Made by a program: the position numbers and the translations under genes | The notes under the pieces: generated by a model | Databases searched by the model: none | Seen by the model: the letters and a program-made list of their open reading frames with translations, nothing else | Told to the model about the DNA's origin: nothing | Assembly (NCBI RefSeq): GCF_010093595.1 | Contig: NW_022985437.1 | Coordinates: 62,001 to 126,000 of the forward strand | Source: Mytilinidion resinicola | Taxonomy: Eukaryota > Ascomycota > Dothideomycetes > Mytilinidiales > Mytilinidiaceae | Length of the DNA: 64,000 nt | Direction: 5' to 3' | Part shown: one piece after another, positions 11,532 through 22,352 of the stretch | How the letters are laid out: every line of letters begins with the position of its first letter | Position numbering within the stretch: position 1 is the stretch's first letter

Positions 11532-11670
11532 TCTCCACGCGAGACTTCTGCCTTCAACTTCACAACAATCGAGCGAGTCCCTCCACCAACAAACACACTC
11601 ACTACAGCCCTCCCAAGGGTTCCCCAACCACTTCACCAAACACGCAGCAACCCCCGCGCGCAGACCCGAT

Positions 11671-13404
11671 ATGGCCTGGCCTGGCTGGTGGAAGCCCGAT
11701 TGGGACGCCGAAGAGATGGGGACGTGGGAAGAGGGCCTAGATGAGATCGAGAACTTCGACTGGAGCACCGAGATCGACAACATCCAGTGGGAGATAGACA
11801 AGGGCACTGAAGGCCTTCGCAAGGAGGACACGGCAACGCTGCAGTCTGGCATCCCTCCACAGGCTGAAGGACCGGACGCTTCGAATGAGGCCGCGTCCCC
11901 TATGCTCGTCGACGAGCCTCCGGATCTGGCCTCATTGCGCATCACGGCTGCGCACCCAGTGATCGCTGTCAGGCCCCCCAGCGCTGAGCCAACTCGGCAG
12001 GACGACGATGTCATGAGCGACATCGTGCAGACCGAAACCGTCCAAGAAGAGAAGGGCGTGGAGGACCCCGGCACCGCAACCCTACCGTCAAACGCGCGCC
12101 CAAAGTATGACAAAATGACCGTCGCGGAGCTGAGAAAGGTTGCCAAAGAGCGCGGTATCGTGACCACCACGAGGGTGCTCAAGGCGACTGTGATCGATAT
12201 GTTGGTCAAAGGGGACGCTGAGGGGGACGACGAGGCCTCAGAGACTGCCACCCCGAGTGGATCGCGTTACGCTTCTGTCCCTTCTACGCCTAAATCGGCC
12301 AGTAAGCTCAAGAGGGCCGCGCCGCGTACGCCAAAGAACCGAAGTAGCAACAAGAAGAACGACAGGGATTACCGCCCGGAAGGCTCGGCGTCTGATGCTT
12401 CGGACGGCAAGCCCAAGAAGAAGAAGAGAAAGACCGGGAGCGTGAAGAAGACCACGCCTAGGTCAAATAGTGCGAAGAAGGCTGCGAAGGGTGAAGGGAT
12501 TGCGCAGTACGACGGCGCTGGAGACCTGACTGCAGAGACTGAGGCTTTGCCAATGGTGATAGCCGTCCAGGGGACTCCTGACACGGTCGAGAGCGAGCAG
12601 GACTACGACTCTGATTCTGATTCTGGTTCCGGTCCCAATCCCGCCCACGGCTCCGACGTCCCCATGACCAGCGTCGAGAGTCCCCTAGACGAAGCACCCA
12701 CGAACGCCGACCTCCCAATCACCACCATCGAAAACCCCACGGACCACAACCCCATCCACCAAGCCCCCACAGCCTCCGCTCCCCGATCTCTCCAGCCCAA
12801 GCAGGAATCCCCCACCCCCTCCTTCACGCCAGCCCCCTCCGCCGCACTCGCTGCCACCACCCCGGGCCCCAACCTCCACCTCTTCGACTGGTTCCACCGC
12901 ACCGACTCCGCCGCTCCGCGCGCCAGCAGCAGCAGCAGCAGCAGCGCTCCACCCCCCGCCGCCCCTGCTGAAGCGCCCCCGGACCCCGCCTCCCCAACCG
13001 CCTCCTCCGACTCCGACGAGCCCCTCGACCTGGTCGACGCCGGCGCACGCCCCTCGACGCCGGCTCTCGATACCGGGCGACTGGCTGCGACAGGCGCACG
13101 CAGCGCCGCCGGGCCGGTTCTCAGCGCGGGGCCCCACCGCGCCGCCGCGGGCTCCAAAGGGGTGGAAAAGGAGGAGGAGGAGGAGGAGGAGGAGGTGGTG
13201 GTGGTGGTGGAGGCGCCTACGCCGCCCAAGAAGAAGAAGAACAAGAAGAAGAACAAGGGCCGGGAGCCCACGCGGCGCAGCGGGCGCTTGTCGGGCACGC
13301 CGGCTGCGGAGGCTGCGGAGGCTTTGGGGGGTAGTAAGGCGAGTAGTAGTGACGTGCAGGGGCTGCGGAGGAGGAGTGGGAGGGTTGGTTCGAGCGGGGT
13401 TTAG
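11671..13404 (+). CDS. Hypothetical SAP-motif nuclear protein
   Basis: 577 residues, single exon. Begins MAWPGWWKPDWDAEEMG. A SAP/LEM-like helix-extended-helix motif lies at about residues 146-181 (YDKMTVAELRKVAKERGI, then a second helix VIDMLVKG); such motifs bind DNA or chromatin. It is followed by a basic region with a nuclear-localisation-type run KPKKKKRKTG near residue 247. The rest is low complexity: acidic/Ser-rich, Pro/Ala/Ser-rich with a CAG-encoded Ser run (about 12924-12945), a Glu-Val run encoded by GAG/GTG repeats (about 13168-13213), then a basic KKKKNKKKNKG tail. Probably a nuclear chromatin-associated protein; no orthologue recognised. An ORF on the opposite strand is a composition shadow. 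Confidence 0.7.
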   Translation: MAWPGWWKPDWDAEEMGTWEEGLDEIENFDWSTEIDNIQWEIDKGTEGLRKEDTATLQSGIPPQAEGPDASNEAASPMLVDEPPDLASLRITAAHPVIAVRPPSAEPTRQDDDVMSDIVQTETVQEEKGVEDPGTATLPSNARPKYDKMTVAELRKVAKERGIVTTTRVLKATVIDMLVKGDAEGDDEASETATPSGSRYASVPSTPKSASKLKRAAPRTPKNRSSNKKNDRDYRPEGSASDASDGKPKKKKRKTGSVKKTTPRSNSAKKAAKGEGIAQYDGAGDLTAETEALPMVIAVQGTPDTVESEQDYDSDSDSGSGPNPAHGSDVPMTSVESPLDEAPTNADLPITTIENPTDHNPIHQAPTASAPRSLQPKQESPTPSFTPAPSAALAATTPGPNLHLFDWFHRTDSAAPRASSSSSSSAPPPAAPAEAPPDPASPTASSDSDEPLDLVDAGARPSTPALDTGRLAATGARSAAGPVLSAGPHRAAAGSKGVEKEEEEEEEEVVVVVEAPTPPKKKKNKKKNKGREPTRRSGRLSGTPAAEAAEALGGSKASSSDVQGLRRRSGRVGSSGV

Positions 13405-15338
13405 CGGGGAGGCTTTGGGGAGTTGAAGGGGCAAAAGGAGCACGCGTAGGCTAGGTTTTGTGGAGGCTTGGGATAGCTGGGGATTGGGGATTGGGGCGGG
13501 TGGAGGGGGTTGGTTTGGCGGGTTGGTGGAGGCTTTGTACCGCCCCTGGCCTGGTTGGCGAGGTCATGGCAAGTTCGTAGGAGAACTGATTCTGATGAGG
13601 TTCGAAAACTTTGTGGTTCACGTGCTGGTTTGTGAGGTGTGGAGGTAGGTGTGAGTTGGATTTTTGAGGCTGGTTTTGAGGCGCGAGATGTGGATGGGGG
13701 AGATGTGGAGGCTTCAGATTATATAGGATGATGTGTGTAGACGTGTCTTGCCACCGTCTGGAGCGCTTCAATGAGATCCCCCAGGATCGGAAATGGTGGG
13801 TGGTGGCACTTCAGGTCTGTTGTACAGCTGTCTACCGCCGTCTGCAGTTGCTTCAACGTGATATCAGAAATCCGAAATTAGCGGGTGGGCAACTCACTGT
13901 AGCGCTTCAACATGTTTTCAGAAACCTGAAAACAATAGGTTACGCTTTCCGACGCGTATATACTCGTTTACGAATGTCTGAAGTGCCTCAGTATGCTTTT
14001 TCAGAAATCTGGAACACTACGTCACGTTGTTATGTGTGTACAACTCTCTTGCCACTGTCTGTGGTGCTTCAACATGTTTTCGAAATTTAGAACAGTAGAT
14101 CCCACTTGCGCTCTGTACCCTCTCCCACCACCGCTTATAGAACCTCAGCGTGTTTACAGTCTGCGTACACCCGTCTGCCGCCGTCTGAGGTGCTTCAACA
14201 ACTTTTCAGTAACCGAAGGAAAAAAGGCCATGGCGAGATTCACTCAAACTGCAAATCTCAAACTTGATAAAATCAATTCACATTGCATTGCCTATGCGCA
14301 CAACTCGGCTCCTCCCAATCCCGTAACCCACAATCAAATCATAATCATTCTTAATCAACCCCACCCCACAAAGCAAACTAACTCCCCATGCCCGCTCGTG
14401 ATGCAAGTCTACGACTTTCACCCCCACCCTTAGCGTATACCGTGGGGCCAGATCGAAAAGAAAGCGAAGAAGTACAGCAATCAGGAGGAGTAGTGTGCGA
14501 TACAAAGGTTGTGCAGAAAAAAAAGGGGACACGATCCCAGACGCCAGCCGCCCCAGACCCATTTCTCCCCTGGGTGTTTGCCCCTACCTAGTTGACAACC
14601 CCCATGTTCCCTCTCGCGTGATGTACCAATCTGCGAGCCGGGGAAACGAGGAAACAAGAAGAAATCTGAGAACCCAGGTGTACGTGAGGTAGTAGAACGC
14701 CGCCCTAAAGAGAAGATATAGACAGCGGGCCAACTGTCCCAGATAAAAGAAGCCACCGAAACCAAAAAAGCAGAAAACGCAAAAAAGGGAGTTCATATTT
14801 GTTCTACAACAGGTTACGTAAGGAAACGGAATGGTGATCCTGTCGGATTTAAGGGGAAGATTCAGACTGAGCTGATGTCTGTTGTTGTACATGTTGACGA
14901 GGTAGCCCCTCGATTGATTCCGGAACTCCAGTTGTGCCCTGACTTAGAACTCTGAATTTTGCATCGTGGGTAGGAGATATGAGATTGGTGGGTTGGCCTC
15001 ATGTAGCATCATGGCTTGTCGGAGATCATGATGTGTATCCTGCCGATGAAGATTTGAGGATGTGGGTGAGGGGACTTCTCCGACAGTCTGACGTCCTCTG
15101 AAGACCATTTGAATAGGCGATTGGTTGTAGATTGAATTTTCGTTTTGATCTGGCGATAGAGATGAGATGTGCGACGGCGGGCGCATGTACATCGGCGGCT
15201 CCAGTAATGAATCGTGCCGCTCAACACTAACCACACGCTGGTTAATATCACGTGCTACCGGAAAATGATAATAAGGATGATTAACTGCGACGGTGTGAGC
15301 CTCCTCTGGCCATCCCTCTGCTCAGATTAGTCCGCCAC
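13405..15338. other. Convergent spacer (1.9 kb) with tandem repeat array
   Basis: Region between the converging SAP-motif and AtfA-like genes. First part is GT-rich; 13732-14218 is a decayed tandem array; the rest is presumably 3' flank of the bZIP gene. A 96-codon minus frame at 14944-15234 lies 3' of the bZIP stop and is not supported as coding. Confidence 0.5.
13732..14218 (+). repeat. Tandem array of ~65-85 bp repeats
   Basis: At least six degraded copies starting near 13732, 13817, 13884, 13953, 14034 and 14161. Shared core: GTACACYCGTCTGCCRCYGT, then CTGWGGTGCTTCAACATG, then TTTTCAGAAATCYG. The best copies are 14034-14092 and 14161-14218. The same core forms the ends of the elements in the histidine kinase introns. 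Confidence 0.8.
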
Positions 15339-17220
15339 TCACCTCCGGTTCATCTGACCTTGCTGCAAGGCCATACCCATAGGCACACCGTTGGGTTGCA
15401 TGCCGGCCATGCCGTACGGGTTTTGATGGTGGCCCATGTCGTTTGCCAGGAAAGTGCTGATTGGCATTTGATTCAAGCCTTGGGCTTGTCCGACGGAGCA
15501 GTCTTTGTGCGCCAGTAGAAGTGTCTTCAGGTTGACAATCTCTTCACGGAGCTGAGTAACTTGGGCTGATAGCGCGTCATTCTCAGTACCGTAGACTTCG
15601 ACCTTATTCTGCAAGTTCGCGAGCCATTGCTTTTTGCGTTGACGACATTTCAGCGCCGCAACTCTGTAGATGCATTAGTATTAGACAGGTCTGAACTGGC
15701 AGCTGGTGAAGAATGGAGGAAAGTAACATACCTATTCCTCTCTAAGAAATTCTTTCGCTTTTCCTCGTCGGTCATCTTTTTGCCATGCTCATTGAGCTCT
15801 TCCTTCATGTTGTCCATGTCCAAGTCGGAATCTTCGTCCGCTGTGTGAGACTGAACACTGCCGCTGCCACCCTTCTGCTTTTTGTTGCCACCTTTTGGAC
15901 CGTCGTCGGCCTTTCTTCGGGAAGCCGCTGTTGCTTTGGCGTTAGCTCCCTTCTTCTGTCGCGATCGTGTTGACGGCTTCGTCTGTTCACTGTGACCGCT
16001 CTCGGAGTAGTCGCCAGTGTCAGCAGACCCTGTTATGCTGTTGACAGATCCCTTCGGGTTATGGTGATGGGGTTGCTGCTGGTCCTGTGGCATCTGGACG
16101 GGCATGTGGCCCATATTATTATTCATGTGAGCTGGCTGGTTGGGAACAGCGAATTGTCCGTTGGTTCGATTGCCGTTGGGTTGGTTAGCCTGCGTAGCCT
16201 GGGCGAATGATAATAGGTCGTTAGCGGCGCCAGTTACGTCGTGCTGTCCGAATATGTCCTGCTGACTGCGCTGTTGCTGTGGGTGCTGAGGATGTTGATA
16301 ACTATGCTGAGCAGGATCCGGCTGCGAGGTTGGGTTGCTAGTAGAGGGAAACTTGGTCTGAGCAGCTGCTCTCAATGCCGACTGCTGGAAATCAGCAGTG
16401 CTGGGAGTGACACCACCGCTTTGTAGATTGAATATGGCTTGTGAGTTTGGACTCGGCGCAGGGAACATAGAACCACCTCCTCCGGGCGTGAGACCAGTGC
16501 GCAGCGACGACTCGTTGGGTGTCGGGAAGCCTCTGAAGCTCTGGTTGAAGTAATCGCTATCGCCTGTCGGCCCTTGAAGCATAGCAGGGCTCAGCGGGCC
16601 AGCTCGTAACGATTGCCAGCCAGGCGTGATGCCTGGCAAAGGCGATGGAGACGTAATATTTGCGACGGGAGGCAGGATCGGCCGACCGCCGGGTGTTTCT
16701 GCTGACGGGTTCCCGAAGGACTGCTCGAACACGTTCGGCTCGAGACTGAACGGGTTGTGCACGGTATTGAAGTAGTCGGGCGTGTCGGACGGGCCGCCGT
16801 TCTGGCCGCCGTTCTGAGAGGGGCGTGGTGGAGGCGCAAGCGGCGCATTCGAAGCCGTCGGTGGAGCAAGCTTCGAGTCGGGCTGTGAGGCAATGGCAGG
16901 GGCGTCTGTTGTCGTGAGCTGATGAGGCCCATGGCAAGAGGTGAAGAAGCGCAATGCAACGTACCTGAGGGAGGCGTGGTCTGTTTCTCGATCTTCGCGA
17001 CGTCTGCTGCAGATGGCATTGTCAGCGTCGTCGTCACTCAGGGCACAGTTCACGCAGCAACGCCCCGGTTGGGCGGCAGGCAAAACAAGCAATGGGATGC
17101 AGATGAGTGCGCAGAGTCAGGGAGGCGGCGATTGGCTCGTCGAACAGTGAAGCAGAGGAGTGTGGGCTCACCAGGCGCAGTCTTGGAGTCAGTCCGTTCA
17201 GGCGACGACTTGACAGCCAT
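15339..17220 (-). CDS. atfA: bZIP transcription factor, ATF/CREB (AtfA-like)
   Basis: About 529 residues, four exons: 17172-17220, 16965-17006... (ends 16965), 15732-16905, 15339-15663; introns 165, 58-59 and 68 bp. N-terminus MAVKSSPERTDSKTAP, then VAKIEKQTTPPSDAPA. Middle carries the SFRGFPTPNESSLRTGLTPGG block typical of the Aft1/Atf1 stress-response domains, then Gln/Asn-rich and basic stretches. The bZIP basic region is split by the last intron: KRKNFLERNR | VAALKCRQRKKQW (about residues 413-437), followed by a leucine zipper to about 470. Fungal AtfA is the nuclear target of the Hog1/Sty1 MAP kinase and controls stress, conidiation and secondary metabolism. The stop codon overlaps a strong donor (AG|GTGAGT), so an alternative last exon is possible. 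Confidence 0.93.
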
Positions 17221-18845
17221 GTTGAAAGAGGAGGTATCCCGGGTATCGTATGAATGGCTCGAGTTGGTCGAGGTGACGTAGTGTGGAAGGTCGCCGTTCT
17301 TTAAAACAACGACGCACGCTCGGCTGTGGGCGCTGCGTGCCAGCAGCCAGCAACACCAGCGGGCTCCGAACGACTCGGTGCGAAGGGGCCGGCACGCTCG
17401 TGCAGCCAATCGAGCTCTATTTCTACATAGACCCATGCACGTTAGCAAAGTGCTCCAACAGCGTCCTGCACCGCTGCGACAGCCACGGACGGGCGTCGAG
17501 GGCTGTTCTGGGGGCGGCGCCCTTGCGACGAGGGAGAACGGCGGACCTACCGGCGGACCTACCAGCGTGCCAACAGCACAGCGACCACTGCGGTGCGGTG
17601 GGCGTTTGCAGCTGTCTGCAACAGTACCTTTGTAACACACGGCGCCAGACCCAGGCACGCTCGCAGCGGTCCGGGGCTGTCTTGTTGTGGTCTGCCTGTG
17701 TCGTCACGGCCAAGATGACGTCGTGGTTCCCCTTAACGCGGCCGCAGAGGCTTTGCTGCAACACGTCGCTTTGTTCCGCGGTGCTGGGCGTCTGCTCGAT
17801 GCGCAGCGAGTGGGAGAGGCTGCTGCGAGGGCGAGTATTTTCGAGTGCCGGGGGCGCGCGGTGCGGGGAGGCGATCTGCTCGGTGGCTTCGTGCTGCGTG
17901 TGTTATGACGTTGGAGAACCTGGGAGAGGAAAAGTCGGGGCGAGGCGATGTCATCATACACCCAGCAGCCACGGCACACGGCTTAAAAATCAGCCTGCGC
18001 CGAGCTAGGCTGGTGCGCTCACGTGCCGCCCCTGCTAGCCCCATTCTGCGAGCTCCTCCGTAGCGCCGGCGGCCTCCTGCACTCTCCATTCACACCGCCT
18101 GCCGCCTGTCTACGCGCAGAGGCACTTCTCATTCGATCTCTGGCTCCCACTTGTCACGGGCATCGGACGGAGAGTCGAGCATCTGAGCTGCTGCGTGTGG
18201 CGCTGCACGATGCCGCTTCCCGCGTCTACCTCACAACCTTTTTCTGGACCGTCCGCGTCTTCATGTACGATGAAAGTCGGAGGCACTCCGATCGCGTGCT
18301 CGGCCGTTAAACGCCGACGTGGCCACTTCAATCGTGTCATCCCTCGCCATCGGTCGCCGGCCAATATTGTCGTACATTCACTAATTTCCTTGTGCCGCTC
18401 GTGAAAGGGGTGCATTAGTTCCACAACCCCTTTTCTTGACCTCCTGTGTAGAATCCAATATTAATCTATTTAGAGAGATTCGCGAAAGAATACTCCTGAA
18501 TGGGCACTTTGTAGTTACGTGGTTACCTTGATTAGTACAAAGGTATCTACCGTGATTTCACGGGAGATTCAGTCACGTGACCAGACTTTAATAGCGGCTT
18601 CATTTTTGATTGGTCAGATATGATCACGTGACTGAACCTCCCGTGAAATCACGGTGGTACGACCATCCCCACGCGATTGCATCGGTATTAGTTAGGAGTT
18701 CAACCGTCACGTGCCAAGCCAAATGCCTTTCCAGATCGAGATATCATAGTTCATTCAATCTCATCCTATACAACTTCATGATCGTAATTATCTAAATCCT
18801 TACTCCAAGGCTACGCGAACTTGATTTCCATCGTCTTCAATCAAC
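17221..18845. other. GC-rich upstream region of atfA plus AT-richer spacer
   Basis: 17.2-18.1 kb is GC-rich and CpG-rich with many random open frames, consistent with a long promoter/5' leader for the bZIP gene. 18.4-18.85 kb is less GC-rich and holds the 107-bp palindromic element. No gene supported. Confidence 0.5.
18549..18655. mobile_element. 107-bp palindromic miniature element (copy 1)
   Basis: Left arm 18549-18583 and right arm ending at 18655 are complementary over about 32 bases with one mismatch (ACCGTGATTTCACGGGAG.. / ..CTCCCGTGAAATCACGGT). The core holds TCACGTGACCA, AATAGCGGCTT and GATTGGTCA. Same length and core as the element at 61349-61455. Non-coding; MITE-like. Confidence 0.8.
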
Positions 18846-21184
18846 TCACGCCAGCGTGAACACGGTGCTACTGCCCTCAAACTCACTGATCGTCCCCGTG
18901 AAGGCCGCCTTCGAGTCGCCGAAATACTTAATCCTATACGTCCCAGCCTCCGCCGTCAGGCTCGTATCCCAAGTCACAGTCACCTCGCTGTATCCCAGCA
19001 CACTGTTCGTCCTCTTCCACTCAAACGCCAGCTCCCAGTCTTCGTCGTTCTTAATCTGCGTCCAGCTCCCGTCGTCGCCTTCTCTCTCCACCGCCGCGTA
19101 CGTTGCCTCGAGCTTGAGGTTGTTGCGCGGGTTGGAGGCTTGAAACGTGACCTTGACAAGAGAGCCGAGCGCATAACTCGACGAGGCGTCTGTCAACACC
19201 TCGCCAAAGCTCTTGCCGAACGGCTTACCGTCGAAGACAACGCCCGTGATGAAGCTGAGGCTTTTGTTGACGTTGTTGGGCGGCAAAGGACCGAGTGGTG
19301 ACGATCCGGTTGAGGAGTCCGAGAGGTAGGTTAGGTAGGTCAATGTAGCGTTAATATAGGCGTTTAGTGTGTTCGGGCCGTAGAGAGTGGAAGCGCCTTC
19401 GTATCGCTGGATTCCGTACTCTTCTTCGGTCGCGATGTAATGCGTGTAGCTGTTTGCTGGGCCACCGAGTACGACGATGGGAGAAGTAGAAGAGGACGAG
19501 ACTAGGGATGACGAAACGGCCGCGTCGTAGACAGCCTCACGCCAGCGGCGACCAGACATTGTAGTGGCTTCGCCAGGCGAAACGATCACGATAAATTGGC
19601 CTACGCGTAAGACTTGGATGTCGACAATGTTCGGCGTCCAGTCGTAGGGAGTGTGGGCTTCTCCCACGTTCAGGAGGATGGGTTTGGGGTATTGGCACTT
19701 GATTTGCTCGGGACCTGGCTCGGCAATCAAGCCGCCAACGGCATTCCACAATGGATTGTCGGGCGCTCCGGAGTCGTTTTGCTTGAAGTCAAATGCTCCT
19801 GGGCCGTCCGACGTGCCAGCAGCGAAAGAATTACCCATCGCTGCCGGGCAGGTGGAAGCAATGGTGCCATTGGGGAGCGTGAAGGTAAAGTCGGAGAAGT
19901 CGACAAAGGTATGGAACGAGCGGACAGCACTTCCTGAGATTGGAATGCCGTCATCAGCCATTGAGTTGTAGATGCTGAGTGCTCCGTCCGCCTGCCGTTT
20001 GCCAATTTCATAGCAGCTCTTGACCCCTCCGTCGTTTAGGCCGAAGTATGGCCCACGACCATGGCAATCTTGACTCTTACCACCGCACGTACTGTCTTCG
20101 AGTTTGCATTCCGTATTCGAGCCATCTTCGCACCAAGCTCCTTCGACATTTGGCGTCGTGTCGCCGACGTTGGCTTGTGAGAAGCCCGCAACAAATGCTT
20201 CTGCAGCATTCTCATTGCTTTTCATTTCTTGTTCGACCAAATATGCTGCCACACCCTTATTGTCGGCAGCAATAATCGTTTGGTTTCCCAGCAACGATGT
20301 CCCGTGAACGGCAAACCAGGTCAGAATGCCGATATCTTTGCCATCGCTGGCTCTCGTGAATTTCAAAAGTGTCATGGTTTTATCAACATTGTCGGTGTAT
20401 CGGTCCCGCTCCGACTCGGGGTTTGCGAGATAAGCGTAGAGACTGCGGTTGATATTGGCGTTTTTGATGGTCGTGGTGCCTGCACTCACGCTTCCTAGCT
20501 CCAAACTCTCATGGGCCCTCTTTATGGACAGTATCGCGCCATCCACGATAGCTTGGTAGCTCTGCTTACTGAACCCTAAGCTGGTGATTTGTGGGAGGAG
20601 ATAATTGAGCCAAGCTCCAGGTCCGGAATGGCTGTGTGTGCCTGTTACGGCTACATTCTTCTGGCTATACATGGAATACTCAGATCCCAGATCCGCCAAT
20701 CCCTCCAGTATTCCATATCTCACAGCTGTATCACCAGACTGCGTGTCCAAGACTATGTACACGAAGCGCTGGGAGGGGTCTTTGGGGTCTCCGACGATGA
20801 ACGCGCGCGAATAGATGCGTTGGCGGAGGCCGGTACCGACTTGAGACGAGTTGGCATAGCCCATCATGTTGAGCTCAACGACGGGCCTACGAACGTAATT
20901 AGCACTATTCTTCAAGCTAGACCGCACTCAAGGTCCACTCACCCAGTGATATCCGCCTTGCCAACACCGAGCAGGTATTGCGAGCTTTCCCCCGACTCCG
21001 CCGCTACTGTAGCTTCATTCTCACTGAATATATGGGCCTGAGGAACACCATGTCGTCCATGCGACTCCAATTTCCAATGCCAGAAGTCTATTTGCGGAAC
21101 CCCAAAGCTGCTGCAGAGCTGGAATATTATGAACAAAGCGAAGATAGCAGCGCCGAGGGCGACTGGGACGTGTGAGCGTGCCAT
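18846..21184 (-). CDS. Neutral ceramidase
   Basis: About 760 residues, two exons: 20943-21184 and 18846-20886; intron 20887-20942 (GTGAGT..GCTAAT..GTAG). Hydrolyses ceramide to sphingosine and fatty acid. N-terminal hydrophobic segment VALGAAIFALFIIFQL (about residues 8-24) is a signal peptide or anchor, so the enzyme is secretory or membrane-bound. Signatures: LGVGKADITG|PVVELNMMGYA across the splice junction, TGTHSHSGPGAWL with zinc-binding histidines, and SQANVGDTTPN, where family members normally have Ser in GDxSPN. Here the codon is ACG (Thr) in that place. C-terminal Ig-like domain present and full length retained, so it does not look like a pseudogene. Confidence 0.93.
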
Positions 21185-21603
21185 TTACGTAGGCGGAGTT
21201 CGAGGTCGGGGAAGAGGAGCAACGCGCGTTACATGCTCAGGGCGACGACCCGGGCAATATAGAGGTGGTGGACAGGTCGGAAGGCAGGTGATAGATAGCT
21301 ATCTGGTTGTAGCTGGCATTGCATGGACAAGGGATGGGATAGTTGCAGCGTGGTGTGGTGGTGGTCCTCGTGAGTGCCAGGTTGCCCAGTGACGTGAATT
21401 TCATATACATTAGCGGAACGGCCCCTCAACGCCAATCCTGCCTATCCGCCCATCCTAGTGCTCCCTGGGAAACGCCAAAAGCAGGGTAAAATAAATCCCA
21501 TGTCGCTGGGCGCTTTCGAGCTGCCACAAATCGACACCCCCTCACATACCCTCACCCACACCTCAATCTCCGCTCCGAGCTATCGTTGCCAATCCCGTCC
21601 AAG
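21185..21603. promoter_or_regulatory. Shared divergent promoter region
   Basis: 419 bp between the divergent ceramidase and SPF27 start codons; must contain both promoters. CT-rich just before the SPF27 start. No specific operator assigned. Confidence 0.6.
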
Positions 21604-22352
21604 ATGCCACTTATCAGCGAGGCGTACGACTCACTCCCATGTATGTTTAATGTCGCGAGCCTCCAAACATTCCCCAGCTCCGCCCCCAGCCTCCCGGTAG
21701 CTGCGCGCACAAGGACAGCTCTAACCCTAGTGCAGACATCGATGCAGCCCCCTCCACACACGCCCTCGACTCTGCGCGCGCCCTGATAGATGCCGATATC
21801 AAGGCCGCCGGCGTCGATGCATCTGTCCTCCATCCTGCCCTTCTACCGTCCGCGTCCTATGTCCCGACGTACTCGCCCGCACTCGAGCAGGAGCATGCCC
21901 GCCTAGCTGCAGACCCCAAGTCCAAAATCATAGGCGTGGATCTAAGTCGGTACGAAGGCCTTGAGGAGCCCCCGGACGCCGACGATGAGAAGCCCGAGGA
22001 GCTGGTTGCGTGGACAGAGACGCTGCGCAAGGCGTATGCGTCGTCGGAGTACCTCAATGCGCGCCTGACTGAGCTGGGGCTGCTGGAGAAGTTCGGCAAG
22101 AATATGTGGCTGGTTGGGAACGCCCAGTTGGAGGATATACTCAAGGCCCTGGAGGCGGAGCTGGCGGATACGAAGACCCAGATCGAGGCCACTGAGGAAG
22201 CGAGGAGGACGAATCAGGGCGCTGTGAAGGGCGAGGTAGACATATTAGAAGAGTCGTGGAAGAAGGGCGTGGGGAGGGTTCTGGAGACGCAAGTCGCTGC
22301 GGAAGCACTGAAGAGAGAGATACTGGAGCGTCGAAGAGCTGGGGCTGTTTGA
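21604..22352 (+). CDS. cwf7: Pre-mRNA splicing factor SPF27/Cwf7 (BCAS2 family)
   Basis: About 217 residues, exons 21604-21640 and 21736-22352, intron 21641-21735 (GTATGT..CTCTAAC..GCAG). SPF27 is a core subunit of the Prp19/NTC complex that activates the spliceosome in the nucleus. Spliced N-terminus MPLISEAYDSLPYIDAAPST matches the family's LPYID motif; conserved block GVDLSRYEG (about 110), then the coiled-coil half beginning near LRKAYASSEYLNARL with LLEKFGKNMWLVGN and helices to the C-terminus. Length is normal. Housekeeping gene sharing its upstream region with ceramidase. Confidence 0.93.

Larger units (their letters stand above)
9427..11670. other. Intergenic region with repeats (2.2 kb)
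   Basis: No supportable gene. Contains an intergenic copy of the ~190 bp inverted-repeat element (10351-10540) and a pair of ~137 bp direct repeats (11204-11531) just upstream of the SAP-motif gene. A 145-codon frame on the minus strand (9602-10039) matches nothing I know and has no clear gene context. Confidence 0.55.

Noticed and set aside
12603..13443. Long minus-strand frames opposite the SAP-motif gene
   Set aside because: Products are Ser/Gly/Leu/Arg runs that mirror the triplet repeats of the sense strand.
17050..18089. Several overlapping 70-240 codon frames on both strands upstream of atfA
   Set aside because: GC-rich promoter DNA gives long open frames by chance; no domain and mutually incompatible.
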